A stretch of 53,169 nucleotides of DNA from Hespellia stercorisuis DSM 15480 (GTDB lineage: Bacteria > Bacillota > Clostridia > Lachnospirales > Lachnospiraceae), in assembly GCF_900142165.1 (NCBI RefSeq), contig NZ_FQZY01000030.1, positions 1 through 53,169 on the forward strand. Direction: 5' to 3'. A model generated the notes under the pieces. The model saw only the letters and a list, made by a program, of their open reading frames with translations, was not told the DNA's origin and made no database searches. A program made the position numbers and the translations under genes. Shown here piece by piece: positions 16,630-23,997 of the stretch; the first letter of the stretch is position 1; each line of letters begins with the position of its first letter.

Positions 16630-16847
16630 CAGAACCTTATCAAAATTTAGCCAATGCCATTATTTTGATGGCTGTTAAGGATTATAGAGATGCCTTAAAG
16701 AAACTAAAGAAACGGCCTAGATATGGGCCTGCACATGATATAAAAAACGAGGTGGAGAGGTTCTTCCGCTCTGATTGGTATAGAGAACTTACCTCTGTTG
16801 ATGGGAATGTCCTAATCAAAAAGCTACAAGCGGAGGTGAGCGAGTAA
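16626..16847 (+). CDS. Hypothetical small phage protein
   Basis: A 73-residue protein, mixed charge, with the stretch DYRDALKKLKKRPRYGPAHDIK and VERFFRSDWYRELT. It starts 4 bases before the stop of the SNF2 gene (ATGA overlap) and ends on the start of the next regulator gene, so the three are co-translated. Small proteins of this look are common between the helicase and the late regulator in Firmicutes phages. I cannot assign a function. Confidence 0.65.
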   Translation: MTEPYQNLANAIILMAVKDYRDALKKLKKRPRYGPAHDIKNEVERFFRSDWYRELTSVDGNVLIKKLQAEVSE

Positions 16848-17299
16848 TGAAAGCAAAAGAATATTTACATCAAGCCTACAGGCTAGATAAACGAATCCAA
16901 TCCAACATTGAGGAAATGGAAAGGCTAAGGGAGCTATCGACCAGTGTTTCCTCCCCTAGTTGGGGTGAGAGAATACAAACCCAGCGGCATACCGATGCTT
17001 TGTTTGTCAGATACCTGGAGCGAATTGAAGAACTTCAAATCAAGATTAATGATGAGGTGGATCATCTTGTAGCACTTAAAGCAGAGATTCGAGATGTGAT
17101 TAATAAAGTAACGGATATCGATGAACGCATGGTGTTACGTTACCGTTACGTTCATAACTTTACCTGGGAGCAAATCGGTGATGAGCTGAATGCTGATAAG
17201 AGTACCATTCGCAGATGGCATGGCAATGCCTTAAATCACGTTGTCGTACCTGAAAATCCAATTGTTATTCAAATGTTGAACAGCAATGAGCACTTTTGA
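16847..17299 (+). CDS. DUF1492/ArpU-like late transcription regulator
   Basis: A 150-residue protein with a coiled-coil-rich N-terminal half (about 10-95) and a C-terminal sigma region 4-like helix-turn-helix. The latter shows DERMVLRYRYVHNFTWEQIG and ADKSTIRRWHGNALN (about 93-130). This is the DUF1492/ArpU/RinA type of late regulator placed ahead of the packaging genes in many Gram-positive phages. It likely activates the late promoter. A TATAAT at 17332-17337, just downstream, is a candidate -10 for the late operon, with no good -35 beside it, as expected of an activator-dependent promoter. Confidence 0.75.
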   Translation: MKAKEYLHQAYRLDKRIQSNIEEMERLRELSTSVSSPSWGERIQTQRHTDALFVRYLERIEELQIKINDEVDHLVALKAEIRDVINKVTDIDERMVLRYRYVHNFTWEQIGDELNADKSTIRRWHGNALNHVVVPENPIVIQMLNSNEHF

Positions 17300-17331
17300 G
17301 CAGAGATAAGCACCTCATCTTCATGTTACAT

Positions 17332-17337
17332 TATAAT
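17332..17337 (+). promoter_or_regulatory. Candidate activator-dependent late promoter (-10)
   Basis: TATAAT lies 33 bases after the regulator gene and before the HNH/terminase block. No TTGACA-like -35 is found at the proper distance (17309-17314 reads AGCACC), so activity would depend on the ArpU-like regulator just upstream. This is an inference. Confidence 0.3.
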
Positions 17338-17374
17338 CAGCAAGATAGAATACTTACCAAGCCTTGTGGGATGC

Positions 17375-17391
17375 GCCCTGCAGGGCTTTTT
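17375..17391 (+). terminator. GCCCTG/CAGGGC hairpin with T tract before the HNH gene
   Basis: GCCCTG (17375-17380) and CAGGGC (17381-17386) form a 12-base palindrome followed by TTTTTCT. With almost no loop, the real hairpin would lose the central pairs. It may terminate early transcripts before the late genes. Confidence 0.4.
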
Positions 17392-17414
17392 CTATGCCCA
17401 GAAAGCGAGGTGAT

Positions 17415-17777
17415 ATGATGCCAAGAAAACCAAAACGACCATGCAGTACACCAGGCTGTCCCAACTTAACCGATGGCCAGTACTGTGAAGAGCATCGAGT
17501 CGTTGAACGTAGACGCTATGATAAATACCAACGGTCAAAGGATATTAATAAAAAGTATGGTAGATCCTGGAAAAGAATCCGAGACCGGTATGCACAGGAA
17601 CATCCCCTGTGTGAGATGTGTAAAGAGGACGGAAGACTAACTCCCACCGATGAAGTGCATCACATCCTCCCTGTTTCTCAAGGTGGTACACACGATAGAA
17701 ACAATTTGATGTCCTTATGTAAATCCTGTCACAACAAGATTCATTTAGAACTCGGTGATAGACAGATTCGTAGGTGA
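17415..17777 (+). CDS. HNH endonuclease next to terminase
   Basis: A 120-residue HNH nuclease. An N-terminal zinc-like pair (C10, C15, C24, H27) is followed by the HNH core. That core has LCEMCKEDG (C66, C69), EVHHILPVSQGG (H82-H83), the asparagine at about 97, and LCKSCHNKIH (C102, C105, H110). In HK97-type phages such a protein works with the terminase for cos cleavage. The start is ATG 17415 or the adjacent ATG 17418, with GCGAGG at 17405-17410. It precedes the small terminase gene, separated by a 118-base spacer that may hold cos. Confidence 0.88.
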   Translation: MMPRKPKRPCSTPGCPNLTDGQYCEEHRVVERRRYDKYQRSKDINKKYGRSWKRIRDRYAQEHPLCEMCKEDGRLTPTDEVHHILPVSQGGTHDRNNLMSLCKSCHNKIHLELGDRQIRR

Positions 17778-17895
17778 GCCAAGGGGGAGGTCAAATCTCT
17801 AGACCTCTTATGGCGGACAACGGCCTGGGGCTTCGCGTGTAAAAATCAGAAATCAAAGGGGGTATTAAAGACTTTTAGAAAAGTGGGGTGAAAAC
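17778..17895. other. Candidate cos region between HNH and small terminase genes
   Basis: The spacer contains a GGAGGTC...GACCTC inverted repeat (17786-17807). It then has an unusually GC-rich run at 17811-17840 (GGACAACGGCCTGGGGCTTC), followed by A-rich and GGGGG-bearing DNA. The position, between HNH and TerS in a phage with an HK97-type large terminase, is where cos sites are usually found. The cut positions are not visible from sequence. Confidence 0.4.
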
Positions 17896-18435
17896 ATGGC
17901 GAAAGACGGTACAGCAAGAGGCGGTCAGCGTGTTGGTGCTGGAAGAAAATCAAAGGCTCTAACCGACAAAATTGCTGATGGCAGATTAAACGGGGTTCAA
18001 GTACTGCCGGAGCCAGCAGAAATGGAAGGCACGGATGTTCCTCCAGTAAAAGATTATTTAAAGGCGGCTCAGAAAAACGGTAAAGACCTCTGTGCAGAAG
18101 ATATTTATATCGAAACTTACAAGTGGCTGAAAGATCGTAGCTGCGAAATGTTAGTAAACAACCAGCTAATCGAGCAGTATGCCATGAGTGTTTCTCGTTG
18201 GATTCAGTGCGAAGAGTGTATTTCAGAATATGGATTTCTTGCAAAGCATCCAACCACTTCAGCTGCCATCGCATCACCTTATGTTGCGATGAGCCGTGAA
18301 TACATGAAACAGGTCAACCAGTGTTGGTATCAGATTTACCAAATTGTAAAGGAAAACTGCTCTGTGGAGTTTGGAGGCAGAAGTCCACAAGATGATTTGA
18401 TGGAGCGGTTATTATCTGCTCGGAAAGGAAAATAA
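17896..18435 (+). CDS. terS: Terminase small subunit, P27 family
   Basis: A 179-residue P27-family small terminase, which recognises phage DNA for packaging. The N-terminal basic, glycine-rich segment GGQRVGAGRKSKALTDKI is the family hallmark, followed by the helical DNA-binding and oligomerisation region (VKDYLKAAQKNGKDL to about 170). ATG 17896 follows AAGTGGGGTG. Only one base separates it from the metK gene. Unlike the usual order, the large terminase gene is 3.9 kb downstream, with the SAM synthetase and methyltransferase genes inserted between them. Confidence 0.87.
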   Translation: MAKDGTARGGQRVGAGRKSKALTDKIADGRLNGVQVLPEPAEMEGTDVPPVKDYLKAAQKNGKDLCAEDIYIETYKWLKDRSCEMLVNNQLIEQYAMSVSRWIQCEECISEYGFLAKHPTTSAAIASPYVAMSREYMKQVNQCWYQIYQIVKENCSVEFGGRSPQDDLMERLLSARKGK

Positions 18436-18436
18436 A

Positions 18437-19600
18437 ATGAATAAATATAGAACGTGTGAAAGTGTATGTAAAGGTCATCCCGATAAATTATGTGACCTTA
18501 TTTCAGATAGCATTTTAGATGCGTGTTTAAGAAAAGATAAATCCTCTCGTGTCGCTTGTGAGGTGATGGCAACCAAAGGACACATCATTGTTGCCGGTGA
18601 GATTACCTGCTCAAAGAGAATTGACATTAGAGGTGTTGTCCGCCGTGTTCTTACGGATGTGGGCTACAATCCTAGAAAGTTTTTAGTCTTTGTCTATGTC
18701 CATCAGCAAAGTAAAGATATCGCAGGTGGTGTGGATCAAGCCTTGGAATCTCGTGAGGGTGATACGTCATGGTATTCCATGTTAGGAGCGGGTGACCAAG
18801 GCACCGTTTATGGCTATGCCACCAATGAAACTAGTGAGAAACTACCTCTCCCCTTAGTCTTATCTCATGCCATTTGCGAAAAGCTGGATAAGGTGATGAA
18901 GAATGGCGTAATCAAAGACATTGGCCCAGATGGTAAGGCTCAAGTGACGGTGGAATATGAAGGTGACAAACCAAAACGAATTAAGACCATCGTTGTCTCC
19001 GTTCAACACAGTGCAGATAAAGATTTAGATGTTTTAAGAAATGAAGTCATTGCTCAGGTGCTGTGGCCAGTCTTTGAAAAATATCCATTTGACGATGAGA
19101 CTGAGATCCTCATTAATCCTAGTGGACGATTTGTTGAAGGAGGACCAGCAGCTGATACCGGTCTTACGGGAAGAAAAATCATGGTTGATACCTATGGCGG
19201 ACTCGCCGCTCATGGTGGCGGTGCATTTTCAGGAAAAGACCCGACAAAAGTTGACCGCAGTGGTGCCTATATGGCAAGGGCGATTGCAAAGAATATCGTT
19301 CGATGTGGCTTTGCTAAGCGATGTCAGGTAGCGATTTCCTATGCAATTGGAAAAGCAGATCCTGTTGCTCTTGAGATTGATACCTTTGGAACAGGGACGA
19401 TTGAGGAAAGTATCCTTTGCCGTGCTGTGTTAGATGTATTCAATCTAAGACCTGCAGCCATTATCGAAAAGCTAAAACTGACGGATGTCATTTATGCAGA
19501 TACAGCTACTTACGGCCATTTCAGATATGGCTTAAGCACGTGGGAATTTCTAGATTGCTATACAGAACTAAGGGAGGCGGTAAACAAATATGTTGATTGA
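18437..19600 (+). CDS. metK: Phage-encoded S-adenosylmethionine synthetase
   Basis: A 387-residue methionine adenosyltransferase making SAM from methionine and ATP. Motifs present are HPDK (14-17), the methionine/ATP loop GAGDQG (117-122) and the P-loop-like GGGAFSGKD (260-268) with KVDRS after it. It is close to normal MetK length and looks intact. It lies inside the phage packaging cluster and overlaps the following methyltransferase gene by 11 bases. The natural inference is that it feeds SAM to that enzyme. Bacteria carry their own metK, so a phage copy implies heavy methylation demand or escape from host control or SAM-degrading defence. Confidence 0.92.
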   Translation: MNKYRTCESVCKGHPDKLCDLISDSILDACLRKDKSSRVACEVMATKGHIIVAGEITCSKRIDIRGVVRRVLTDVGYNPRKFLVFVYVHQQSKDIAGGVDQALESREGDTSWYSMLGAGDQGTVYGYATNETSEKLPLPLVLSHAICEKLDKVMKNGVIKDIGPDGKAQVTVEYEGDKPKRIKTIVVSVQHSADKDLDVLRNEVIAQVLWPVFEKYPFDDETEILINPSGRFVEGGPAADTGLTGRKIMVDTYGGLAAHGGGAFSGKDPTKVDRSGAYMARAIAKNIVRCGFAKRCQVAISYAIGKADPVALEIDTFGTGTIEESILCRAVLDVFNLRPAAIIEKLKLTDVIYADTATYGHFRYGLSTWEFLDCYTELREAVNKYVD

Positions 19601-20828
19601 AAAGAAGAACACAAAAGACCTCATCCCTGCAACATACAATCCTCGTAAAGATTTGAAACCAGGAGATGCAGAATACGATAAATTAAAACGATCCATTGAA
19701 CAATTTGGTTATGTAGAGCCGGTTATCTGGAATAAGGTGACCGGCCATGTTGTTGGTGGGCATCAAAGACTGAAGGTTCTCATGGATATGGGCATCACAG
19801 AAGTTGAGTGTGTCATCATTGAAATGGACGAAGAAAAAGAAAAAGCACTCAACATCGCACTCAATAAAATAAGCGGTGATTGGGATAAGGATAAACTTGC
19901 CCTCTTGATTGCAGATTTACAAGGTGTAGATTTTGATGTTTCCCTAACTGGATTTGACCCTAAAGAACTGGATGACTTATTTAAAGACACACTGAAAGAT
20001 GGTATCCACGATGATGACTTTGATGTGGAGGAAGAATTAAAAAAGCCAGCAATCAGTAAGCTTGGTGACATATGGACCCTTGGTAGACACCGACTTATAT
20101 GTGGTGACTCCACCAAGAAAGAAACCTATGATTTACTCATGAATAAAAAGAAGGCTAACTTGTGTTTAACAGACCCTCCCTACAATGTAAACTATGAAGG
20201 AACTGCTGGGAAAATCAAAAATGATCATATGGCAAATGATGCCTTCTATCAGTTCCTCTTAGATGCCTTTATCAATATCGAAGAAGCACTGGCAGACGAT
20301 GCTTCTATCTATGTATTCCATGCCGACACCGAAGGGTTTAATTTTAGAAAAGCCTTCTCGGATGCCGGTTTTTACTTGTCCGGCTGTTGTATATGGAAAA
20401 AGGACTCCCTTGTACTGGGGCGTTCTCCGTATCAATGGCAGCACGAACCTGTGCTGTTTGGCTGGAAGAAGAAAGGCAAGCATCAGTGGTATACAGGTAG
20501 GAAAGAAACCACCATCTGGGAATTTGATAAGCCAAAGAGAAACGGTGACCATCCTACGATGAAGCCTATTCCTCTTCTCGCCTATCCAATTTTGAACTCC
20601 TCTATGAGTAACACCATTGTGCTTGACCCATTTGGCGGAAGTGGTAGTACCCTAATTGCCTGTGAGCAATCAGAGCGCATTTGCTACACGACAGAACTAG
20701 ATGAGAAGTTTTGCGATGTCATTATTAAACGCTACATTGAACAGGTTGGGACTTCCAAAGAAGTCAGTGTTCAAAGAGACGGGCTTAGCTATGGTTTTGA
20801 TGAATTGGATTTAGCTGCAGATGAGTAG
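19590..20828 (+). CDS. ParB-domain DNA methyltransferase
   Basis: A 412-residue fusion. The N-terminal part is a ParB-like nuclease/DNA-binding domain (about 1-95; PATYNPRK, GGHQRLKVL, ALNKISGDWD). The C-terminal part is an amino-methyltransferase with catalytic DPPY (195-198) and the SAM-binding LDPFGGSGSTLIACE (about 344-358). The order (DPPY before the FxGxG motif) is the beta-class arrangement for N6-adenine or N4-cytosine. Such phage enzymes usually protect phage DNA from restriction; the target is unknown. The ATG at 19590 lies within the end of metK, so the two are co-translated. Confidence 0.9.
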   Translation: MLIEKKNTKDLIPATYNPRKDLKPGDAEYDKLKRSIEQFGYVEPVIWNKVTGHVVGGHQRLKVLMDMGITEVECVIIEMDEEKEKALNIALNKISGDWDKDKLALLIADLQGVDFDVSLTGFDPKELDDLFKDTLKDGIHDDDFDVEEELKKPAISKLGDIWTLGRHRLICGDSTKKETYDLLMNKKKANLCLTDPPYNVNYEGTAGKIKNDHMANDAFYQFLLDAFINIEEALADDASIYVFHADTEGFNFRKAFSDAGFYLSGCCIWKKDSLVLGRSPYQWQHEPVLFGWKKKGKHQWYTGRKETTIWEFDKPKRNGDHPTMKPIPLLAYPILNSSMSNTIVLDPFGGSGSTLIACEQSERICYTTELDEKFCDVIIKRYIEQVGTSKEVSVQRDGLSYGFDELDLAADE

Positions 20829-20928
20829 TCGGCGCTGTTTGGTTTACACAATTAGAGGGAAATACTTAGGGCTTCTTTCTACACCAAATAATCGAGAAAA
20901 AGCTTGCTATATCAGTGCTTTAGAGTGA
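20821..20928 (+). CDS. Possible 35-residue small protein
   Basis: An open frame starts at ATG 20821, inside the end of the methyltransferase gene, and ends at TGA 20926-20928. It encodes a basic peptide with CLVYTIRGKYLGLLSTPNNR near its middle. The ribosome site is weak, but overlap with the upstream stop would allow coupling. Its last codons lie in a 40-base repeat (20897-20936) that recurs in degenerate form at 45294, where the frame is broken. It could be a genuine small phage protein or chance. Confidence 0.35.
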   Translation: MSSRRCLVYTIRGKYLGLLSTPNNREKACYISALE

Positions 20929-20936
20929 TATATGTA
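20897..20936 (+). repeat. 40-base dispersed repeat, copy 1
   Basis: AAAAAGCTTGCTAT...TTTAGAGTGATATATGTA matches 45294-45333 at about 31 of 40 positions. Both copies can form a small hairpin (here AAAGC/GCTTT). Each lies just before a gene with a strong ribosome site. Confidence 0.45.
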
Positions 20937-20963
20937 CATACCAAAACAAAGGAGGTTTTGTAC

Positions 20964-21656
20964 ATGGTCATTAAATATAACCTAACAGGAGCAGACCGAA
21001 AAAGGCTAATTACAGCACTGAGCAAGATTACAGGTGTAAAAGCAAAGTATCTAGGAATGCCTAGCATGGCTTATGAGGTGGGAGATTTTATCATCGACAA
21101 GGATGGAACACTTGAACTGACTGGCAAGGCAGATAGCGAAGAAATCGAAAGTGTGGCCGAGCATTTATTAAGTGAGGGCTTTACCCCAATGGAAGAAACT
21201 AAGGGCACAGAGGCCGCACAAACGGCGGACAGCGGAATGTTTGGTCTTTGTATCTCCATGCCAAGAAACAGCTTTACTGATACAGCATTAGAAAACGTAA
21301 AAGCAATCATTCAGGTAAAAGGCGAACTGATTCGTCATGCTTTGCGGCTAGACGATTTACCGATTAAGATTTCAAAAGAGGAAGTCTCATTTCCTTGGTT
21401 TGAAGAAATGCCTTCACCAGAAGAGGTACAAGCGTATACCCACTTTATTTCAGCTCTTTGTGAGATGGCAAGGAATCAAAAACGCATCATGGCAAAAGAA
21501 AAGGAAACTCCGAATGAGAAATATACATTCCGATGCTTTTTACTGCGCCTTGGCTTTATCGGAAAAGAATATAAGGAAGAACGGAAAATACTGCTTAGAA
21601 ACCTAACAGGTTCATCGGCATTTAAAGGAGGAGCTAAAAATGATGATAATCAGTAA
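20964..21656 (+). CDS. Phage protein annotated as virulence-related in relatives, unknown function
   Basis: A 230-residue protein starting MVIKYNLTGADRKRLITALS, then GVKAKYLGMPSMAYEVGDF. This N-terminal pattern recurs in clostridial prophages, often under the loose name virulence-related protein; no biochemical role is known to me. Residues about 80-170 (ESVAEHLLSEGF, MFGLCISMPRNSF, LPIKISKEEVSFPWF) look globular. The lysine-rich C terminus (about 180-230) could bind nucleic acid. ATG 20964 has GGAGG at 20951-20955. It overlaps the next gene by 17 bases. Confidence 0.6.
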   Translation: MVIKYNLTGADRKRLITALSKITGVKAKYLGMPSMAYEVGDFIIDKDGTLELTGKADSEEIESVAEHLLSEGFTPMEETKGTEAAQTADSGMFGLCISMPRNSFTDTALENVKAIIQVKGELIRHALRLDDLPIKISKEEVSFPWFEEMPSPEEVQAYTHFISALCEMARNQKRIMAKEKETPNEKYTFRCFLLRLGFIGKEYKEERKILLRNLTGSSAFKGGAKNDDNQ

Positions 21657-21870
21657 GGAAAGACTACATCATCTTCGTGAAACGTATCCTGTTGGATGCC
21701 GTGTAGAACTTTTAAGGATGGATGACATTCAAGCACCAGTTATTGGAACAAAAGGAACAGTAATAGGCGTAGATGATATCGGTTCAATCATGGTGTCTTG
21801 GGACACAGGGTCTAGTTTATCCGTTGTTTATGAAGAAGACCTTTGCAGGAGGATTGATGATGACAGATAA
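21640..21870 (+). CDS. DUF4314-type small phage protein
   Basis: A 76-residue protein resembling the DUF4314 family, with YPVGCRVELLRMDD, GTKGTVIGVDDIGSIMVSWD and a short acidic tail. The strand-rich centre suggests a small SH3-like barrel. ATG 21640 (or the adjacent ATG) follows AAAGGAGG at 21625-21632. It is the middle gene of a set of small genes between the methyltransferase and the large terminase; function unknown. Confidence 0.65.
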   Translation: MMIISKERLHHLRETYPVGCRVELLRMDDIQAPVIGTKGTVIGVDDIGSIMVSWDTGSSLSVVYEEDLCRRIDDDR

Positions 21871-22039
21871 GATAAAGGAGCAGATTCTTGCCATTCGAGA
21901 TACCGGTGAAACCAATATGTTTGATGTGCGAAAAGTACAGGAAATCGCTCTGAGGGAAGGATATGACGAGCTACTTGTTTACCTTGCAGATAACGTGGGG
22001 GCCTATTCCAGATTCATTCTGACAGGCAAGGAGGAATAA
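21860..22039 (+). CDS. DUF5049-type small phage protein
   Basis: A 59-residue protein, MTDKIKEQILAIRDTGETNM then FDVRKVQEIALREGYDELL, matching the look of the DUF5049 family found beside terminases in Firmicutes phages. ATG 21860 is preferred over ATG 21857 because AGGAGG lies at 21848-21853. It overlaps the DUF4314-like gene by 11 bases. Function unknown. Confidence 0.62.
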   Translation: MTDKIKEQILAIRDTGETNMFDVRKVQEIALREGYDELLVYLADNVGAYSRFILTGKEE

Positions 22040-22043
22040 AACC

Positions 22044-22268
22044 GTGTGGAAAGAAGGTAGCATTAAAGTTCATGACAGCATCATCCATTATTGGGTAAAG
22101 TGCTATGAGAAAAGTTCGGAATTTGGCATTGACAAGGGGCGCATCTCAAAGCTGATGCTTAAGCGCAAAGAAGAGATTATTGCAAATTATGACCGAGGCT
22201 GGGACATTGAACCTGTGGATGAGGATACAGAAATTGCGCTTGCAATCTTATTATTAGAACACAACTAA
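22044..22268 (+). CDS. Hypothetical small phage protein before large terminase
   Basis: A 74-residue protein with SIIHYWVKCYEKSSEFGIDK and the acidic end DEDTEIALAILLLEHN. It begins with GTG 22044, 4 bases after the preceding stop, with GAGG at about 22031. I do not recognise the family. It closes the run of small genes upstream of the large terminase. Confidence 0.6.
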   Translation: MWKEGSIKVHDSIIHYWVKCYEKSSEFGIDKGRISKLMLKRKEEIIANYDRGWDIEPVDEDTEIALAILLLEHN

Positions 22269-22281
22269 ATAGCAACAGAGG

Positions 22282-22303
22282 ACAGTGCCAACATTGGCTC
22301 TGT
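22282..22303 (+). terminator. Hairpin before the large terminase gene
   Basis: ACAGTGCCAA and TTGGCTCTGT (22282-22303) form a stem with one mismatch and a very small loop, followed by TTCTC. It is a weak terminator or a processing site; the 103-base spacer holds no gene. Confidence 0.3.
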
Positions 22304-22371
22304 TTCTCGTATAGAAAGAGTAATAAGGCTTGCTTGATGCGGGTCTATTTTTATGCTCATTTTGAAGAGGG

Positions 22372-23982
22372 GTGACCGCAATCAGAAAACTTAAGAAATA
22401 TAAACCGACTCCTTTTATGGCAAAGGACTCTATTTACGATAAAGATGCTGCAGATTATGCGGTCAACTTTATTGAATGCTTAAGTCACACCAAAGGGAAA
22501 TGGTCTGGAAAGCCATTTGAACTGATTGATTGGCAAGAACAAATTATCAGAGATCTCTTTGGAACACTGAAACCAGATGGTTATCGGCAGTTTAATACAG
22601 CCTATATTGAGATTCCTAAGAAAATGGGGAAATCTGAATTAGCGGCAGCTGTCGCATTACTGCTTACTTGTGGTGATGGCGAAGAAAGAGCCGAGGTTTA
22701 TGGATGCGCTGCAGACAGGCAACAGGCATCCATTGTTTTTGAGGTGGCTGCTGATATGGTACGTATGAGTCCGGCTCTAAGTAAACGAGTCAAAATCTTA
22801 TCGGCAACAAAACGAATCGTTTTTCAACCGACTAATAGTTTTTATCAAGTGCTTTCAGCAGAGGCCTATTCAAAGCATGGCTTTAATATTCATGGTGTTG
22901 TTTTTGATGAGTTGCATACGCAGCCCAACAGAAAACTCTTTGATGTCATGACCAAAGGTTCTGGTGATGCCAGAACACAGCCCCTATATTTTCTTATCAC
23001 CACGGCAGGATCTGATACAAAATCAATCTGCTATGAAACCCATCAGAAAGCCAAAGACCTCATGGAGAAAAGAAAAATTGACCCTACTTTTTATCCGGTT
23101 ATTTATGGAGCAGATGAGTCCGATGATTGGACAGATCCGAAGGTGTGGAAAAAAGCTAATCCAAGCCTTGGCATAACGGTAGGGATTGATAAGGTAAAAG
23201 CCGCTTGTGAATCAGCCAAGCAAAACCCTGCAGAAGAGAATGCCTTTAGACAGTTACGACTTAATCAGTGGGTCAAACAGGCGGTTCGCTGGATGCCGAT
23301 GGACAGGTGGGATAAATGTGCCTTTGCCGTAAATGAAGAGGATTTACTTGGAAGGGTATGCTATGGCGGACTAGACCTTTCTAGCTCCATTGATATTACT
23401 GCCTTTGTATTGGTGTTTCCTCCCCTAGATGAGGATGATAAATACATCATTCTTCCCTACTTTTGGCTGCCAGAAGAAACTCTAAGTGCCAGGGTCAACC
23501 GTGACCATGTTCCCTATGATGTCTGGGAAAAGCAGGATCACCTTAAAACAACCGAAGGAAATGTAGTTCATTACGGTTTTATTGAGAAGTTTATTGAAGA
23601 ACTTGGCGAAAAGTACAATATTCGTGAGATTGCCTTTGACCGTTGGGGAGCCGTACAAATGGTTCAAAACCTAGAAGGCATGGGTTTTACTGTTGTCCCC
23701 TTTGGTCAAGGATTTAAGGATATGAGTCCACCGACTAAGGAACTGATGAAACTAACGCTAGAAGAAAAGGTTGCTCATGGTGGGCATCCTGTACTTCGTT
23801 GGATGATGGATAACATTTTTGTTCGAACAGACCCGGCAGGCAACATCAAGCCGGACAAGGAAAAATCATCAGAAAAGATTGATGGTGCAGTGGCAACGAT
23901 TATGGCTCTTGATCGAGCGATTCGTTGTGGCAATGATACGAGTGCTTCGGTTTATGACAACCGAGGCATTCTCTTTATATGA
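22372..23982 (+). CDS. terL: Terminase large subunit
   Basis: A 536-residue HK97/lambda-type large terminase, the ATPase and nuclease that packages DNA. The Walker A-like IPKKMGKSE is at about 80-88 and Walker B VVFDELH at about 175-181. The LITTAGSD motif follows at about 207. The nuclease domain begins with GGLDLSSSIDITAF (about 330-343), and a later acidic cluster lies around FDRWGAVQMV. The length is normal. GTG 22372 has GAGGGGTGA just before it. Only about 15 bases separate it from the portal gene. Confidence 0.93.
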   Translation: MTAIRKLKKYKPTPFMAKDSIYDKDAADYAVNFIECLSHTKGKWSGKPFELIDWQEQIIRDLFGTLKPDGYRQFNTAYIEIPKKMGKSELAAAVALLLTCGDGEERAEVYGCAADRQQASIVFEVAADMVRMSPALSKRVKILSATKRIVFQPTNSFYQVLSAEAYSKHGFNIHGVVFDELHTQPNRKLFDVMTKGSGDARTQPLYFLITTAGSDTKSICYETHQKAKDLMEKRKIDPTFYPVIYGADESDDWTDPKVWKKANPSLGITVGIDKVKAACESAKQNPAEENAFRQLRLNQWVKQAVRWMPMDRWDKCAFAVNEEDLLGRVCYGGLDLSSSIDITAFVLVFPPLDEDDKYIILPYFWLPEETLSARVNRDHVPYDVWEKQDHLKTTEGNVVHYGFIEKFIEELGEKYNIREIAFDRWGAVQMVQNLEGMGFTVVPFGQGFKDMSPPTKELMKLTLEEKVAHGGHPVLRWMMDNIFVRTDPAGNIKPDKEKSSEKIDGAVATIMALDRAIRCGNDTSASVYDNRGILFI

Positions 23983-23997
23983 GGGAGGTGATTGGTT

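Noticed and set aside
17786-17807. GGAGGTC...GACCTC repeat as a fourth copy of the conserved stem-loop
   Set aside because: It lacks the GGCTACTAGGTAG loop core and the TCAGATT flank; only the arms look similar.
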